A model generated the notes under the pieces. The model made no database searches and was not told the origin of the DNA. It saw nothing but the letters and a program-made list of their open reading frames with translations. A program made the translations under genes and the position numbers. DNA of 64,000 bases from Croceibacter atlanticus HTCC2559 (GTDB lineage Bacteria > Bacteroidota > Bacteroidia > Flavobacteriales > Flavobacteriaceae): the NCBI RefSeq assembly GCF_000196315.1, contig NC_014230.1:744001-808000 (forward strand). The letters are read 5' to 3'. How positions within the stretch are numbered: position 1 is the first letter of the stretch; each line of letters opens with the position of its first letter. Shown one piece after another: positions 44,323 through 52,579 of this stretch.

Positions 44323-44478
44323 ATGAAAAAAATAAGAATCATATTCGTTTTATTCATTCTAATTTTTCTCTTAGGAATATTTGGTTTTGCTAGATATATA
44401 TCTAATTCTTTAGCAGATGACCATAAAGAATCCTTCGATGAAAATTCAGAACAAACTTCAATATACAACGGCTTTTAA
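44323..44478 (+). CDS. small single-span membrane protein (51 aa)
   Basis: A short gene not overlapping any other, between rnr and rpiB. The product has three basic residues at the N-terminus, one TM helix (about 5-22, IRIIFVLFILIFLLGIFG) and a polar acidic tail (about 30-51 with DDHKESFDENSEQ). It is flanked by a good -7 element upstream and a terminator hairpin that contains its stop codon, so a dedicated transcript is likely. No family recognised. The topology is typical of small stress-related or regulator peptides, but no function can be assigned. Confidence 0.6.
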   Translation: MKKIRIIFVLFILIFLLGIFGFARYISNSLADDHKESFDENSEQTSIYNGF

Positions 44479-44494
44479 TTAGCCGTTTTTTTTT
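44467..44494 (+). terminator. terminator of the 51-aa gene
   Basis: AACGGCT, loop TTTAATT, AGCCGTT then nine T in all. The TAA stop (44476-44478) lies in the loop. Confidence 0.85.
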
Positions 44495-45077
44495 GCTCTA
44501 TACTATACTACATTAAACTTAGTAATATTTTTTTAGCTTCTGTTTTTACTAAAATTAAAATCTCATTTTTAATAGTTGTTATTAACAGTATATATAACTA
44601 TCATTTTTTTTCTTTTAAATTTTAAATAAAACTGTTGGGTATTATAGTGTGTTAATAGCGGTAAAGAATTTTAAATTTTTCTTTTGATTTTAGGTTATTA
44701 ATATTCTATCAATACTTATTCACAATGTTAAAATTATCTAAACATTTATAAATCAACCTGTATTGAAAATTAATAACAAAAGTTGTGTTTTAAAAATTAC
44801 AATTGTTGACAACCTGTGGCTAAAATCTATTTCTAATTCTGGTTGTTAATAACTGTTTTTTTAGTGCTGAAAACTTTTAATTAAGATCTAACAACTTTAC
44901 TTGTTTCTTATATAAATCTGGTTATAATGAATTTTTAATCGAGATTTCAAAATTTTGTTTTGCATTATTAATCACGAGTTATAAACAACAACTAGTTAAT
45001 TGTTAATATATTGATTGTTAGATAGTAAGGTGTTAATTTTAGTTTTGTAATTAACAATGTAAATCTTCTACTTTAAC
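44495..45077. other. AT-rich gene-free region, candidate replication origin
   Basis: Some 580 bases without a plausible gene, strikingly AT-rich even for this genome. It holds a DnaA box fitting TTWTNCACA (TTATTCACA, 44716-44724) and near matches at 44815-44823 (TTAGCCACA on the minus strand) and 44979-44987 (TTATAAACA). The 8-mer TGTTAATA or its complement occurs at 44580, 44650, 44844 and 45001. Two parS sites lie 15-17 kb away. This fits an oriC region but there is no direct proof; dnaA itself is not here. Confidence 0.45.
44716..44724 (+). promoter_or_regulatory. DnaA box
   Basis: TTATTCACA, an exact match to the consensus TTWTNCACA inside the AT-rich region. Confidence 0.5.
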
Positions 45078-45085
45078 TACCTTTG
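45078..45085 (+). promoter_or_regulatory. promoter -7 element of rpiB
   Basis: TACCTTTG, 21 bases before the ATG at 45107. It rules out the in-frame ATG at 45083, which lies within the element. Confidence 0.6.
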
Positions 45086-45106
45086 TATCATAAAATTAGA
45101 CTTATT

Positions 45107-45538
45107 ATGAAAATTGCTATTGGTAATGACCACGCTGGTACATTTTACAAAAATACAATTGTAGAGTACCTTAAATCTGAAAATATTGAAGTTATTAATT
45201 ACGGGACAAACTCTGAGGATAGTGTAGATTATCCAGACTTTGTACATCCTGTTGCAGCAGATGTAGAGTCTAATAGTGTAAATCTTGGTATTATAATTTG
45301 TGGTAGTGGTAATGGTGCATCTATGACAGCTAATAAACACCAAGGCGTACGTTCTGCTTTATGCTGGACAAAAGAGATTACAAAACTTGCCAGAGAGCAT
45401 AATGATGCTAATATTTTAAGCATTCCTGCACGATTTACATCTGTACAACAAGCTTTAGAGATGGTTAAAGTGTTTTTAAATACTGAGTTTGAAGGTGGTC
45501 GTCACCAAACACGTGTAGATAAAATAGCGTGTTCTTAA
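45107..45538 (+). CDS. rpiB: ribose-5-phosphate isomerase B
   Basis: Interconverts ribose 5-phosphate and ribulose 5-phosphate in the pentose phosphate pathway. The 143-residue protein starts MKIAIGNDHAG. It has the RpiB/LacAB motifs YGTNSEDSVDYPDF, IICGSGNGASMTANK (with active-site Cys and anion hole) and a C-terminal EGGRHQTRVDKI. Length matches the family. The GNAT gene follows after one base, so the two form an operon ended by the terminator at 45983. Confidence 0.93.
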   Translation: MKIAIGNDHAGTFYKNTIVEYLKSENIEVINYGTNSEDSVDYPDFVHPVAADVESNSVNLGIIICGSGNGASMTANKHQGVRSALCWTKEITKLAREHNDANILSIPARFTSVQQALEMVKVFLNTEFEGGRHQTRVDKIACS

Positions 45539-45539
45539 T

Positions 45540-45983
45540 ATGATTACAATTGCTATTAAAACATTTAAAGAACTTAGTACCGAAGAGTTATATAGTATTC
45601 TTCAACTAAGATCGGAAGTATTTGTGGTAGAACAAAACTGTGTATATCAAGATATAGACTTTAAAGATCAAAATGCTTTACATGTAATTGGTGTGAAAGA
45701 TGATGCTATAGTTGCTTATACAAGATGTTTTAAGCCTGGTTTTTATTTTGAGGAAGCAAGTATTGGTCGTGTTGTTGTAAAAGATAAAGAACGAAAATAT
45801 GGTTATGGTTATGATATAATGAATGCATCTATTAAAGCTATTAAAGATGTATACGATACAGACACTATAAAAATTTCTGCTCAAACCTATTTAAATACTT
45901 TTTATACTAATCTTGGTTTTTCTAATATAGGAGAAGGCTACCTAGAAGATGGTATACCACATATTGCAATGATTAAATCATAA
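45540..45983 (+). CDS. GNAT family N-acetyltransferase, ElaA-like
   Basis: A 147-residue acyltransferase of the ElaA subgroup. It begins with LYSILQLRSEVFVVEQNCVY, the ElaA signature, followed by DIDFKDQNALHVIG. The acetyl-CoA pyrophosphate loop is recognisable as IGRVVVKDKERKYGYGYDIM. The C-terminal part FYTNLGFSNIGEGYLEDGIPHI closes the fold. Substrate is unknown. Downstream of rpiB in one transcript. Confidence 0.85.
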   Translation: MITIAIKTFKELSTEELYSILQLRSEVFVVEQNCVYQDIDFKDQNALHVIGVKDDAIVAYTRCFKPGFYFEEASIGRVVVKDKERKYGYGYDIMNASIKAIKDVYDTDTIKISAQTYLNTFYTNLGFSNIGEGYLEDGIPHIAMIKS

Positions 45984-46011
45984 AAAAAACCTCTTAAAAA
46001 GAGGTTTTTTT
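45983..46011. terminator. terminator after the GNAT gene
   Basis: AAAAAAACCTCTT, loop AAA, AAGAGGTTTTTTT. It can work in both directions and also ends the leftward 126-aa gene. Confidence 0.8.
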
Positions 46012-46035
46012 ATTTGGTAGTTAGCGTTTTACAGA

Positions 46036-46416
46036 TTAATTAATCTTAATAAGGTTTTTCTGCATATCTAAATCACTCAACATAGTGTTTGTAAATTTAT
46101 AATGACCTCGAGTTGTAATGATTTTAAATTTCTTATTCTTCATATTACTAAGCAACTGAAGAAATTTCCATTTACTTTTAAGTAATCTTGGTTTTTCGGA
46201 CTTTAAGCTTACCTCGTAAATGTATTCTTCACCATTACGTTCTGCTACTATATCTGGTGTGATAGTAGTTTCTTGTCCACGACCTTTGCGTATGTACGAT
46301 TTTGGGGATTCGTAACCCTCAACGTCTGCCTTAATATTCTCAAAGCCTCTTTCTTCTAAGTACTCTACAGATTCCTTTAAGAACACTGTACTTTCATTTT
46401 TATCTATCGGTATCAT
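46036..46416 (-). CDS. small protein with PD-(D/E)xK nuclease-like motif
   Basis: A 126-residue cytoplasmic protein, not matched to a named family by eye. It has TPDIVAERNGEEYIYEVSLK: an Asp in a Pro-Asp pair followed about ten residues later by Glu-Val-Ser-Leu-Lys, the arrangement of the PD-(D/E)xK nuclease core (with E-x3-K in place of E-x-K). N-terminal helix FLKESVEYLEERGFENIKAD fits alpha-1 of that fold, and a Gln/Lys-rich helix follows. If active it would cut nucleic acid; it may equally be a non-catalytic remnant. Stand-alone between the rpiB operon and sterol desaturase. Confidence 0.5.
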   Translation of the reverse strand: MIPIDKNESTVFLKESVEYLEERGFENIKADVEGYESPKSYIRKGRGQETTITPDIVAERNGEEYIYEVSLKSEKPRLLKSKWKFLQLLSNMKNKKFKIITTRGHYKFTNTMLSDLDMQKNLIKIN

Positions 46417-46464
46417 AACTCAGAATATAATAAAAATTAAGCGAACTCACAACTATTGAGGCTA

Positions 46465-47289
46465 TTAGCCTTTGTTCTTGTACTTTATATGCTTATTAAA
46501 CGGTGCATAAAGTTGGTAAGTAATAGTATTTGAGGTAGAATGATCTAGTATATCTAAGCCATATTTTATTTTAGAAGGATCTGCATATACAAAGGTTCCA
46601 AATAACCGATCCCAAATAGAAAACATATTACCAAAATTACTATCTGTCCAAGGTAATTCCCAGTGATGGTGAAATTTGTGAACCGTTGGTGTTATAAAAA
46701 CATAACTTAATGCCTTATCAAATTTAGAGGGTAGCTTTATATTGGCGTGTGTAAAGTATGTAAAGAATACACTTAAAATTCTATAAAATAGGTAGTAAGA
46801 AATTGGCATTCCCATGATGATAACTGCAACTAAAGCAAACGTTTCCCGCAATAAAAAATCTAATGGATGGTGTCTTGTACCTGTTGTGGCATCTACATTT
46901 AAATCACTATGATGTACAATGTGGAGCCTAAAGAATAAAGGTACTTTATGTAATAGATAATGTACTAAATATTGTGCTATAAAATCTAACACTAATATGG
47001 CTAGAAAAAGCTCAATAATAGTAGGTAATTCAATAAGATGTAAAATACCGAAATTATTGTCATCTAACCATTTAAATATTCCTATCGTAAATAAACCGAA
47101 TAAGAAATTAATTAAAAAAACAAAGCCTAAAAGTATAAAGTTGGTCTTTGCATGTTGCCATTTCTTGTACTTAAATTTTACAAAGGAATAATAACCTTCA
47201 GCAATCCAAAATACACTTAATATAAGCACAACCCAACCAACTTTTAAGGCAGTTGGCAATGTCTCAAAAAAGTGCAGAAAAGCGTTCAT
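46465..47289 (-). CDS. sterol desaturase / fatty acid hydroxylase family protein
   Basis: An integral membrane di-iron oxygenase of 274 residues. His boxes are visible: HYLLHK, RLHIVHHS, GTRHH, and the C-terminal VHKFHHHWELPW. Four TM segments (about 16-33, 48-70, 87-110 and 150-185). Such enzymes hydroxylate or desaturate lipids or carotenoids; the substrate here cannot be decided. It lies four bases after the PBP1A gene stop and is probably in that transcript. Confidence 0.85.
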   Translation of the reverse strand: MNAFLHFFETLPTALKVGWVVLILSVFWIAEGYYSFVKFKYKKWQHAKTNFILLGFVFLINFLFGLFTIGIFKWLDDNNFGILHLIELPTIIELFLAILVLDFIAQYLVHYLLHKVPLFFRLHIVHHSDLNVDATTGTRHHPLDFLLRETFALVAVIIMGMPISYYLFYRILSVFFTYFTHANIKLPSKFDKALSYVFITPTVHKFHHHWELPWTDSNFGNMFSIWDRLFGTFVYADPSKIKYGLDILDHSTSNTITYQLYAPFNKHIKYKNKG

Positions 47290-47292
47290 TGT

Positions 47293-49614
47293 TTAAAAGT
47301 CTAATTCTTCTGGAACATCTTCATCACCATTATTAGTGTTGTTTTCTTCAAATTCTTCACAATCTAAAATGGTCGAAATATTTTCTGGTTTAGGGAAGTT
47401 TCCATCAGAAACCTCAATATTTTCATCTGCATAAAGGTATTTCATATAAATACCCCAAATAGGAAGTGCCATAGTAGCACCTTGACCATATCTTGTAGAT
47501 GAAAAGTGTGTGGCACGATCTTCACCACCAACCCAAACGCCAGTTACTAAGTCTGGTACCATACCCATAAACCAACCATCACTATTATTTTGTGTTGTTC
47601 CTGTCTTACCTGCAATAGGGTTTTTAAAATCATAAGGATAGCCTGTAACAGCATTCTTATAGTCTTGCCTAGATGTTGCCCAAGTACCTCTTAAACGGCG
47701 TCCTGAACCTGCTTGTGTAACACCTTCCATAAGGTTTACTGTTACATAAGCAGCTTCTTTACTTAACACATCTTTTGTTTCTGGAATATGTTGATAAAGC
47801 ACTGTGCCATTCTTATCTTCAATACGAGTAACAATAACTGGCTTAACATACACGCCTTCATTTACAAAAGCACTATAAGCTGAAACCATTTCGAAAATAC
47901 TTAAATCTGGTGTTCCTAAAGCAATAGAAGGTACTTCAGGTATTTTTCGGGTATCTACACCTAATTTATCTATTAAATCTATAACAGGTTTAGGGCCAAC
48001 TCTATCTAAAAGCCTAGCGGTAACAGTATTTATAGATCCTGCAAGAGCATCTTTTAAAGTAACTAAACCACCATAACTACCGTCACTATTTTTAGGAGTC
48101 CAATCTTTTGTGTTACCGTGTTTTCCTGCTTCAATTGTATATTGTGTATTAGGAACTTTATCACAAGGAGAAAGGTGTAATTGATCAATTGCAGTTGCAT
48201 AAACAAAAGGCTTAAATGTAGAACCTATTTGTCGCTTTTGTTTTTTAACGGCATCATACTTAAAGTGTTTATAGTTAATACCACCAACCCAAGCTTTTAC
48301 TTCACCTGTTTGTGGTTTCATACTCATCATACCACTTCTAAGAAACGATTTGTAATAAATGATAGAGTCTCTAGGCGTCATTGTTGTATCTATATCACCA
48401 TCCCAACCAAAGACACGCATATCAGTTTTCTTTTTAAAGGAAGCTCTAATGTCTTTTTCAGATTTTCCTTCGGCAGTCATCTTTTTCCAACGATCACTAA
48501 CCTTCATAGCGCGTTGAATAATGTCTTCTGTTTCGTCTACGTCTATATCTCTAAAAGGCGCTGTTTTATTCTTCTTATTTTGTCTTGTAAATTCTTTTTG
48601 AATGTGAGACATGTGTTCTTTTACAGCATCTTCTGCGTGTCTTTGCATATCTGAATCTATGCTGGTATAAATTTTTAGACCATCTCTGTAAATATTATAT
48701 GTTGAGCCGTCTGTCTTTTTATTTTCCTTAATCCATTCTTTTAAAAACTCTTGAAGGTAGGCTCTAAAATATGTTGCTACACCTTCATCATGACCTTCTG
48801 GAGAATATTCAATATTTAGATCTTCGGCTTGTAATTCATTTTTAACCTCTTCTGTAATAAATCCATTTTTAGCCATTTGAGCTAATACAACATTACGACG
48901 TTGTTTTACAAGTTCTGGTCGCTTTAAGGGATTATATAATGAAGAGTTTTTAAACATACCAGCTAGCATTGCAGACTCTACAGTATTAAGTTCCATTGGC
49001 TCTTTACTAAAGTATATACGGCTTGCAGAGCGTATACCTATTGCTTGATTTAAGAAATCATACTTGTTAAAATACATAGTAATAATTTCTTCTTTAGTAT
49101 ATTGGCGTTCCAACCTAACAGCAATTACCCATTCTTTTACTTTTTGTAGCGCACGCTGAAATTTACTTGAGCTTACCTGATCTGTAAAAAATTGCTTAGC
49201 CAATTGTTGTGTTATAGTACTAGCTCCACCTTTTGTTCCTAAATAAGTAATAGCTCTTGCAGTACCTCTACCATCTATACCAGAATGGTCATAATAACGC
49301 TCATCTTCAACAGCTATTAGAGCATTTACTAAGTGGTCTGGTAAAGAGTCATACTTAACTGGAGTTCTATTTTCCTTATAAAACTTTCCAAGTGTTTCTC
49401 CTTTAGAGTCTATAATCTCTGTAGCAAGATTAGTCTCAGGATTTTCCATTTGGGTTTCATCTGGTAAGTCACTAAACCAAGCAGTAAATAAGAAAAGAAG
49501 TGCTACAGATAAGATACCTCCAAAAAAAAGTATCCAAAACCACTTTATATATTTACTAAAACCCTCCTTACTTTCTTTTTTCTTTGAAGAAGATTTAGGT
49601 GCTGTCTTTGCCAT
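47293..49614 (-). CDS. bifunctional penicillin-binding protein 1A (glycosyltransferase/transpeptidase)
   Basis: Class A PBP of 773 residues that polymerises and cross-links peptidoglycan. After a short basic tail there is one TM segment (about 22-45). The GT51 domain has the catalytic Glu103 (AVEDERYYDHSG) and GGASTITQQLAKQ. The transpeptidase domain has the Ser465 motif STFK, SIN (527-529), and KTGTTQNNSDGWF. The C-terminus is acidic (EEFEENNTNNGDEDVPEELDF). It follows gldH by nine bases, so gldH and PBP1A are coexpressed, an order I know from other flavobacteria. Confidence 0.93.
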   Translation of the reverse strand: MAKTAPKSSSKKKESKEGFSKYIKWFWILFFGGILSVALLFLFTAWFSDLPDETQMENPETNLATEIIDSKGETLGKFYKENRTPVKYDSLPDHLVNALIAVEDERYYDHSGIDGRGTARAITYLGTKGGASTITQQLAKQFFTDQVSSSKFQRALQKVKEWVIAVRLERQYTKEEIITMYFNKYDFLNQAIGIRSASRIYFSKEPMELNTVESAMLAGMFKNSSLYNPLKRPELVKQRRNVVLAQMAKNGFITEEVKNELQAEDLNIEYSPEGHDEGVATYFRAYLQEFLKEWIKENKKTDGSTYNIYRDGLKIYTSIDSDMQRHAEDAVKEHMSHIQKEFTRQNKKNKTAPFRDIDVDETEDIIQRAMKVSDRWKKMTAEGKSEKDIRASFKKKTDMRVFGWDGDIDTTMTPRDSIIYYKSFLRSGMMSMKPQTGEVKAWVGGINYKHFKYDAVKKQKRQIGSTFKPFVYATAIDQLHLSPCDKVPNTQYTIEAGKHGNTKDWTPKNSDGSYGGLVTLKDALAGSINTVTARLLDRVGPKPVIDLIDKLGVDTRKIPEVPSIALGTPDLSIFEMVSAYSAFVNEGVYVKPVIVTRIEDKNGTVLYQHIPETKDVLSKEAAYVTVNLMEGVTQAGSGRRLRGTWATSRQDYKNAVTGYPYDFKNPIAGKTGTTQNNSDGWFMGMVPDLVTGVWVGGEDRATHFSSTRYGQGATMALPIWGIYMKYLYADENIEVSDGNFPKPENISTILDCEEFEENNTNNGDEDVPEELDF

Positions 49615-49623
49615 ATTCTTATG

Positions 49624-50106
49624 TTATTTTGAAGTTGGTTTTTCTATTCTTACACCTACTTCTGTAATACCTTTTAATGTTTCTAATCCTGCTACAGAGC
49701 CGTTTTGTCTCATGGCATGTTTAATACTAATGCTATACTCTCCAGCTTCATTAAAAACTAGATGTTCTTTATACCAAAGTTTATTTTCTTTTATATCTCC
49801 AAAACCATCTCCCATATAAGTACCATCTGGATATGCCATAGGATACTCTAAAGTATCTGTAACTTTTTTACCGTTAGGATATTGTAACTCTGTAATTAAA
49901 AATAAGTTACTAAAATTATAGTCGCTTGTGTTTCTTAAGTTAATAAACGCATTATAGGGTTGTATCGTATCTAATCCAGAAATCTTAAAGGTTAATGGCT
50001 CTTTAGAAGACCATTGTCCAGAAACTGTCTTATAATTATCATATACGCTATTATCTGAACAAGAGCAACATAATAGGCTAAGACATAAAACGATTAAAAA
50101 ACGCAT
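49624..50106 (-). CDS. gldH: gliding motility lipoprotein GldH
   Basis: Lipoprotein needed for Flavobacterium gliding. The 160-residue protein has a lipobox (LLCCSC) after a short hydrophobic signal, then the GldH-specific core with YNAFINLRNTSDYNFSNLFL and MGDGFGDIKENKLWYKEH. The presence of GldH with T9SS cargo suggests a gliding-capable cell. Three bases separate it from ricT upstream; PBP1A follows. Confidence 0.9.
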   Translation of the reverse strand: MRFLIVLCLSLLCCSCSDNSVYDNYKTVSGQWSSKEPLTFKISGLDTIQPYNAFINLRNTSDYNFSNLFLITELQYPNGKKVTDTLEYPMAYPDGTYMGDGFGDIKENKLWYKEHLVFNEAGEYSISIKHAMRQNGSVAGLETLKGITEVGVRIEKPTSK

Positions 50107-50109
50107 GAA

Positions 50110-51282
50110 TTATTTCTTTTGAGAATTGTTTTTAGGTCGCTTACTTTTTTGTCGTTTATTACGACGACGCTTGTTATTGTTACGCTTATTCTTAGGTTTA
50201 TCAAAACGTGTGAGACTGTCTTCTCCTACAGAATCTTTAAACGTATTTATTTCTGAAGCTGTTTCAACAACGTAATCTTCTAAACTTGCCACAGGTTCTC
50301 TTTTCTTATTGGCTTCAATAATTTGATGAACTCTATCTGTACTTAATTCAAACCAGTTCATCCATTCACCTTCATAAGCAAACCACATAGATCCTTTAAA
50401 AATGTCTATTTTTTGACAAACAGCCTTACCTTTTTCTGTAAAAAGCTTGGTATCTTGTTTAGGGAAGTTGTTTAAAGCGTCTAAATATGAATCTAACTCA
50501 TAGTTTAAGCAACATTTAAGCTTACCACATTGTCCTGCAAGCTTTAATGGGTTTAATGATAGTTGTTGGTATCTTGCTGCAGATGTGGTTACACTCCTAA
50601 AATCTGTTAACCAAGTAGAGCAACATAATTCTCTACCACAAGACCCAATACCTCCTAACCTACTAGCTTCTTGTCTAAAACCAATTTGTCGCATTTCTAT
50701 ACGAGTTCTAAATTCTTGAGCAAACTCTTTAATAAGTTGTCTAAAATCTACACGTTCTTCTGCTGTATAATAAAAGGTAGCTTTAGAGCCATCTCCTTGA
50801 AACTCTATATCACTAATTTTCATTTTAAGCTTAAGCCTTATAGCAATTTGCCTAGCTTTTACTTTAAAAGGATCTTCTTTGGCTCGATAATCTTGCCAAA
50901 TATCAATATCTTTTTGTGAAGCCTTTCTATATATTTTTTTAACCTCATCGCTATTGGTTCTTACTTTTTTCTTACGCATCTGCACTTTAACAAGCTCGCC
51001 TGTAAGTGTTACAATACCAATATCGTGTCCAGAATCGGCTTCTGTAGCTACAACATCACCAATAGAAAGTGTAAGGTGTTCTGAGTTTTCAAAGAATAGT
51101 TTTCTGCCGTTCTTAAACCTAACCTCTACATAGTTAAAAGGAGCTACTCCTTGTGGGAGCTCCATATTTGAAAGCCAATCAAATACTGTAAGTTTATTAC
51201 ATCCATCTGATCCGCAAGTTCCGTTATTTTTACAACCTTTAGGTTGGCCGTCTTTACCTGTCGAACAACTTCCACACGCCAT
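50110..51282 (-). CDS. ricT: PSP1 family / RicT-like regulatory protein
   Basis: A 390-residue cytoplasmic protein of the PSP1 (YaaT/RicT) family, which in Bacillus forms an Fe-S complex affecting RNase Y. The N-terminus is Cys-rich (ACGSCSTGKDGQPKGC and GTCGSDGC, within residues 2-28), more so than usual and likely metal-binding. The PSP1 core is clear: FRTRIEMRQIGFRQEASRL, GIGSCGRELCCSTWL and GQCGKLKCCLNYELD. The C-terminus (about 360-390) is highly basic (KRNNNKRRRNKRQKSKR). It leads the gldH-PBP1A set. Confidence 0.85.
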   Translation of the reverse strand: MACGSCSTGKDGQPKGCKNNGTCGSDGCNKLTVFDWLSNMELPQGVAPFNYVEVRFKNGRKLFFENSEHLTLSIGDVVATEADSGHDIGIVTLTGELVKVQMRKKKVRTNSDEVKKIYRKASQKDIDIWQDYRAKEDPFKVKARQIAIRLKLKMKISDIEFQGDGSKATFYYTAEERVDFRQLIKEFAQEFRTRIEMRQIGFRQEASRLGGIGSCGRELCCSTWLTDFRSVTTSAARYQQLSLNPLKLAGQCGKLKCCLNYELDSYLDALNNFPKQDTKLFTEKGKAVCQKIDIFKGSMWFAYEGEWMNWFELSTDRVHQIIEANKKREPVASLEDYVVETASEINTFKDSVGEDSLTRFDKPKNKRNNNKRRRNKRQKSKRPKNNSQKK

Positions 51283-51377
51283 ATATCATATATATTGAAA
51301 CAAGTACTATTATTATAGTCTTGTTGTATTAATTATCTACTAGCGTAAAGATACCAAAATATAGTGCATTGATATTT

Positions 51378-52409
51378 TTAAGCTTTATATTTTAATTTTT
51401 CTGAACGTCCCTTCTTAAAAATCTTATTACTGTTATGAGATCCTTTTCGCAATTCACGTTGTGTCTCAATAGGTAAGGCATTAATGTCTTGACATTCTGT
51501 CGAGCAACACGTATCCATAGCTTTTGAACACTCTTCACATTGTATAAATAACAAATGGCAAGCCTCATTAGCACAATTTACGTGAGTATCACAAGCTTTT
51601 CCACATTGGTGACAGTTTGAGATGACATCATCTGAGATACGCTCACTTCGCCTATGGTCAAACACAAAATTCTTACCAAGAAACTTATTTTCTAATGCTT
51701 TTTCATTTACCTGTCGGGTATACTCTATAATACCACCTTCTAGCTGAAATACGTTTTTAAATCCTTTATGCTTATAGTAAGCACTAGCTTTTTCACAACG
51801 TATGCCACCAGTGCAATACATAACGAGTTTCTTGTCTTCTTTATGATCTTTAAGATCTTCTTCAATAATATCTAAAGAGTCTCTAAAAGTATCTACATCT
51901 GGTGTGATAGCATTTTTAAAATGACCAATTTCACTCTCATAGTGGTTACGCATATCAACCAACACCGTATTAGGGTCTTCAATAAGTTGGTTAAATGTTT
52001 CAGCATCTACGTGAACACCTTTGTTAGTTACATCAAAAGAGGTGTCATTTAAACCGTCTGCAACAATTTTAGGACGCACCTTAACTTTAAGTTTTAAAAA
52101 TGATTTAGCATCTTGCTCTACAGCAATGTTAAGCCTCACATTTTCAAGAAAATTTATATCATCTATAAAAGCTTTAAATTCATTGAATTTTTTTGCTGGT
52201 ACAGATAATTGCGCATTTATACCTTCATGAGCAACATAAATTCTTCCTAGAACCTCAAGTTGGTCCCAAGCAAGAAACAGGTGATTTCTAAAAATTTCTG
52301 GATTGCCAATTTTGGCGTATTTGTAAAAAGAGAGCGTAAGGCGGTCTTCTCCAGCCTTGTCTATAAGTTCTGCTCTTTCTTTTGCGCTTAATTTGTTGTA
52401 CAGTTGCAT
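51378..52409 (-). CDS. trhO: tRNA uridine(34) hydroxylase TrhO (rhodanese domain)
   Basis: Oxygen-dependent hydroxylase that makes 5-hydroxyuridine at tRNA position 34 (UPF0176/YceA family). The 343 residues have an N-terminal acylphosphatase-like domain (about 20-125) with SFYKYAKI and GRIYVAHEGINAQLSV, a rhodanese domain (about 145-245) with active Cys in YCTGGIRCEKA, and a Cys-rich C-terminal zinc-type region (CHQCGKACDTHVNC ... CEECS). Own promoter (52446-52453). Confidence 0.92.
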   Translation of the reverse strand: MQLYNKLSAKERAELIDKAGEDRLTLSFYKYAKIGNPEIFRNHLFLAWDQLEVLGRIYVAHEGINAQLSVPAKKFNEFKAFIDDINFLENVRLNIAVEQDAKSFLKLKVKVRPKIVADGLNDTSFDVTNKGVHVDAETFNQLIEDPNTVLVDMRNHYESEIGHFKNAITPDVDTFRDSLDIIEEDLKDHKEDKKLVMYCTGGIRCEKASAYYKHKGFKNVFQLEGGIIEYTRQVNEKALENKFLGKNFVFDHRRSERISDDVISNCHQCGKACDTHVNCANEACHLLFIQCEECSKAMDTCCSTECQDINALPIETQRELRKGSHNSNKIFKKGRSEKLKYKA

Positions 52410-52445
52410 GCTATACGTGATTTAAGGTTAAGAAAATTTAAGCTA

Positions 52446-52453
52446 CAAAGGTA
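52446..52453 (-). promoter_or_regulatory. promoter -7 element of trhO
   Basis: TACCTTTG on the minus strand, 36 bases before the start codon. Confidence 0.6.
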
Positions 52454-52481
52454 GTTAAAGTATATTTTATTGCTACAATTA

Positions 52482-52522
52482 AAAATGCCCGATAAGTTGA
52501 GATTACCTTATCGGGCATTTTT
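52482..52522 (-). terminator. strong terminator with no protein gene in front of it
   Basis: AAAATGCCCGATAAG (52482-52496) and CTTATCGGGCATTTT (52507-52521) form a 15-bp stem. It lies between divergent trhO and recA, so it can end neither. On the minus strand it would end the hairpin-rich transcript at 52528-52675. Confidence 0.75.
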
Positions 52523-52579
52523 CGAATGGCTAATTCGTTACTAAAATTTTTTGTGTTCTAAAAAAATCGTTGTAACGCA

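Noticed and set aside
46458-46472. AGGCT/AGCCT hairpin at the end of the sterol desaturase gene as a terminator
   Set aside because: Stem is only five base pairs and no T-run follows on either strand.
48181-48654. 157-codon open frame on the plus strand
   Set aside because: It lies wholly antisense within the PBP1A gene, has no family motif and is Phe/Ser/His-rich as expected for a shadow frame.
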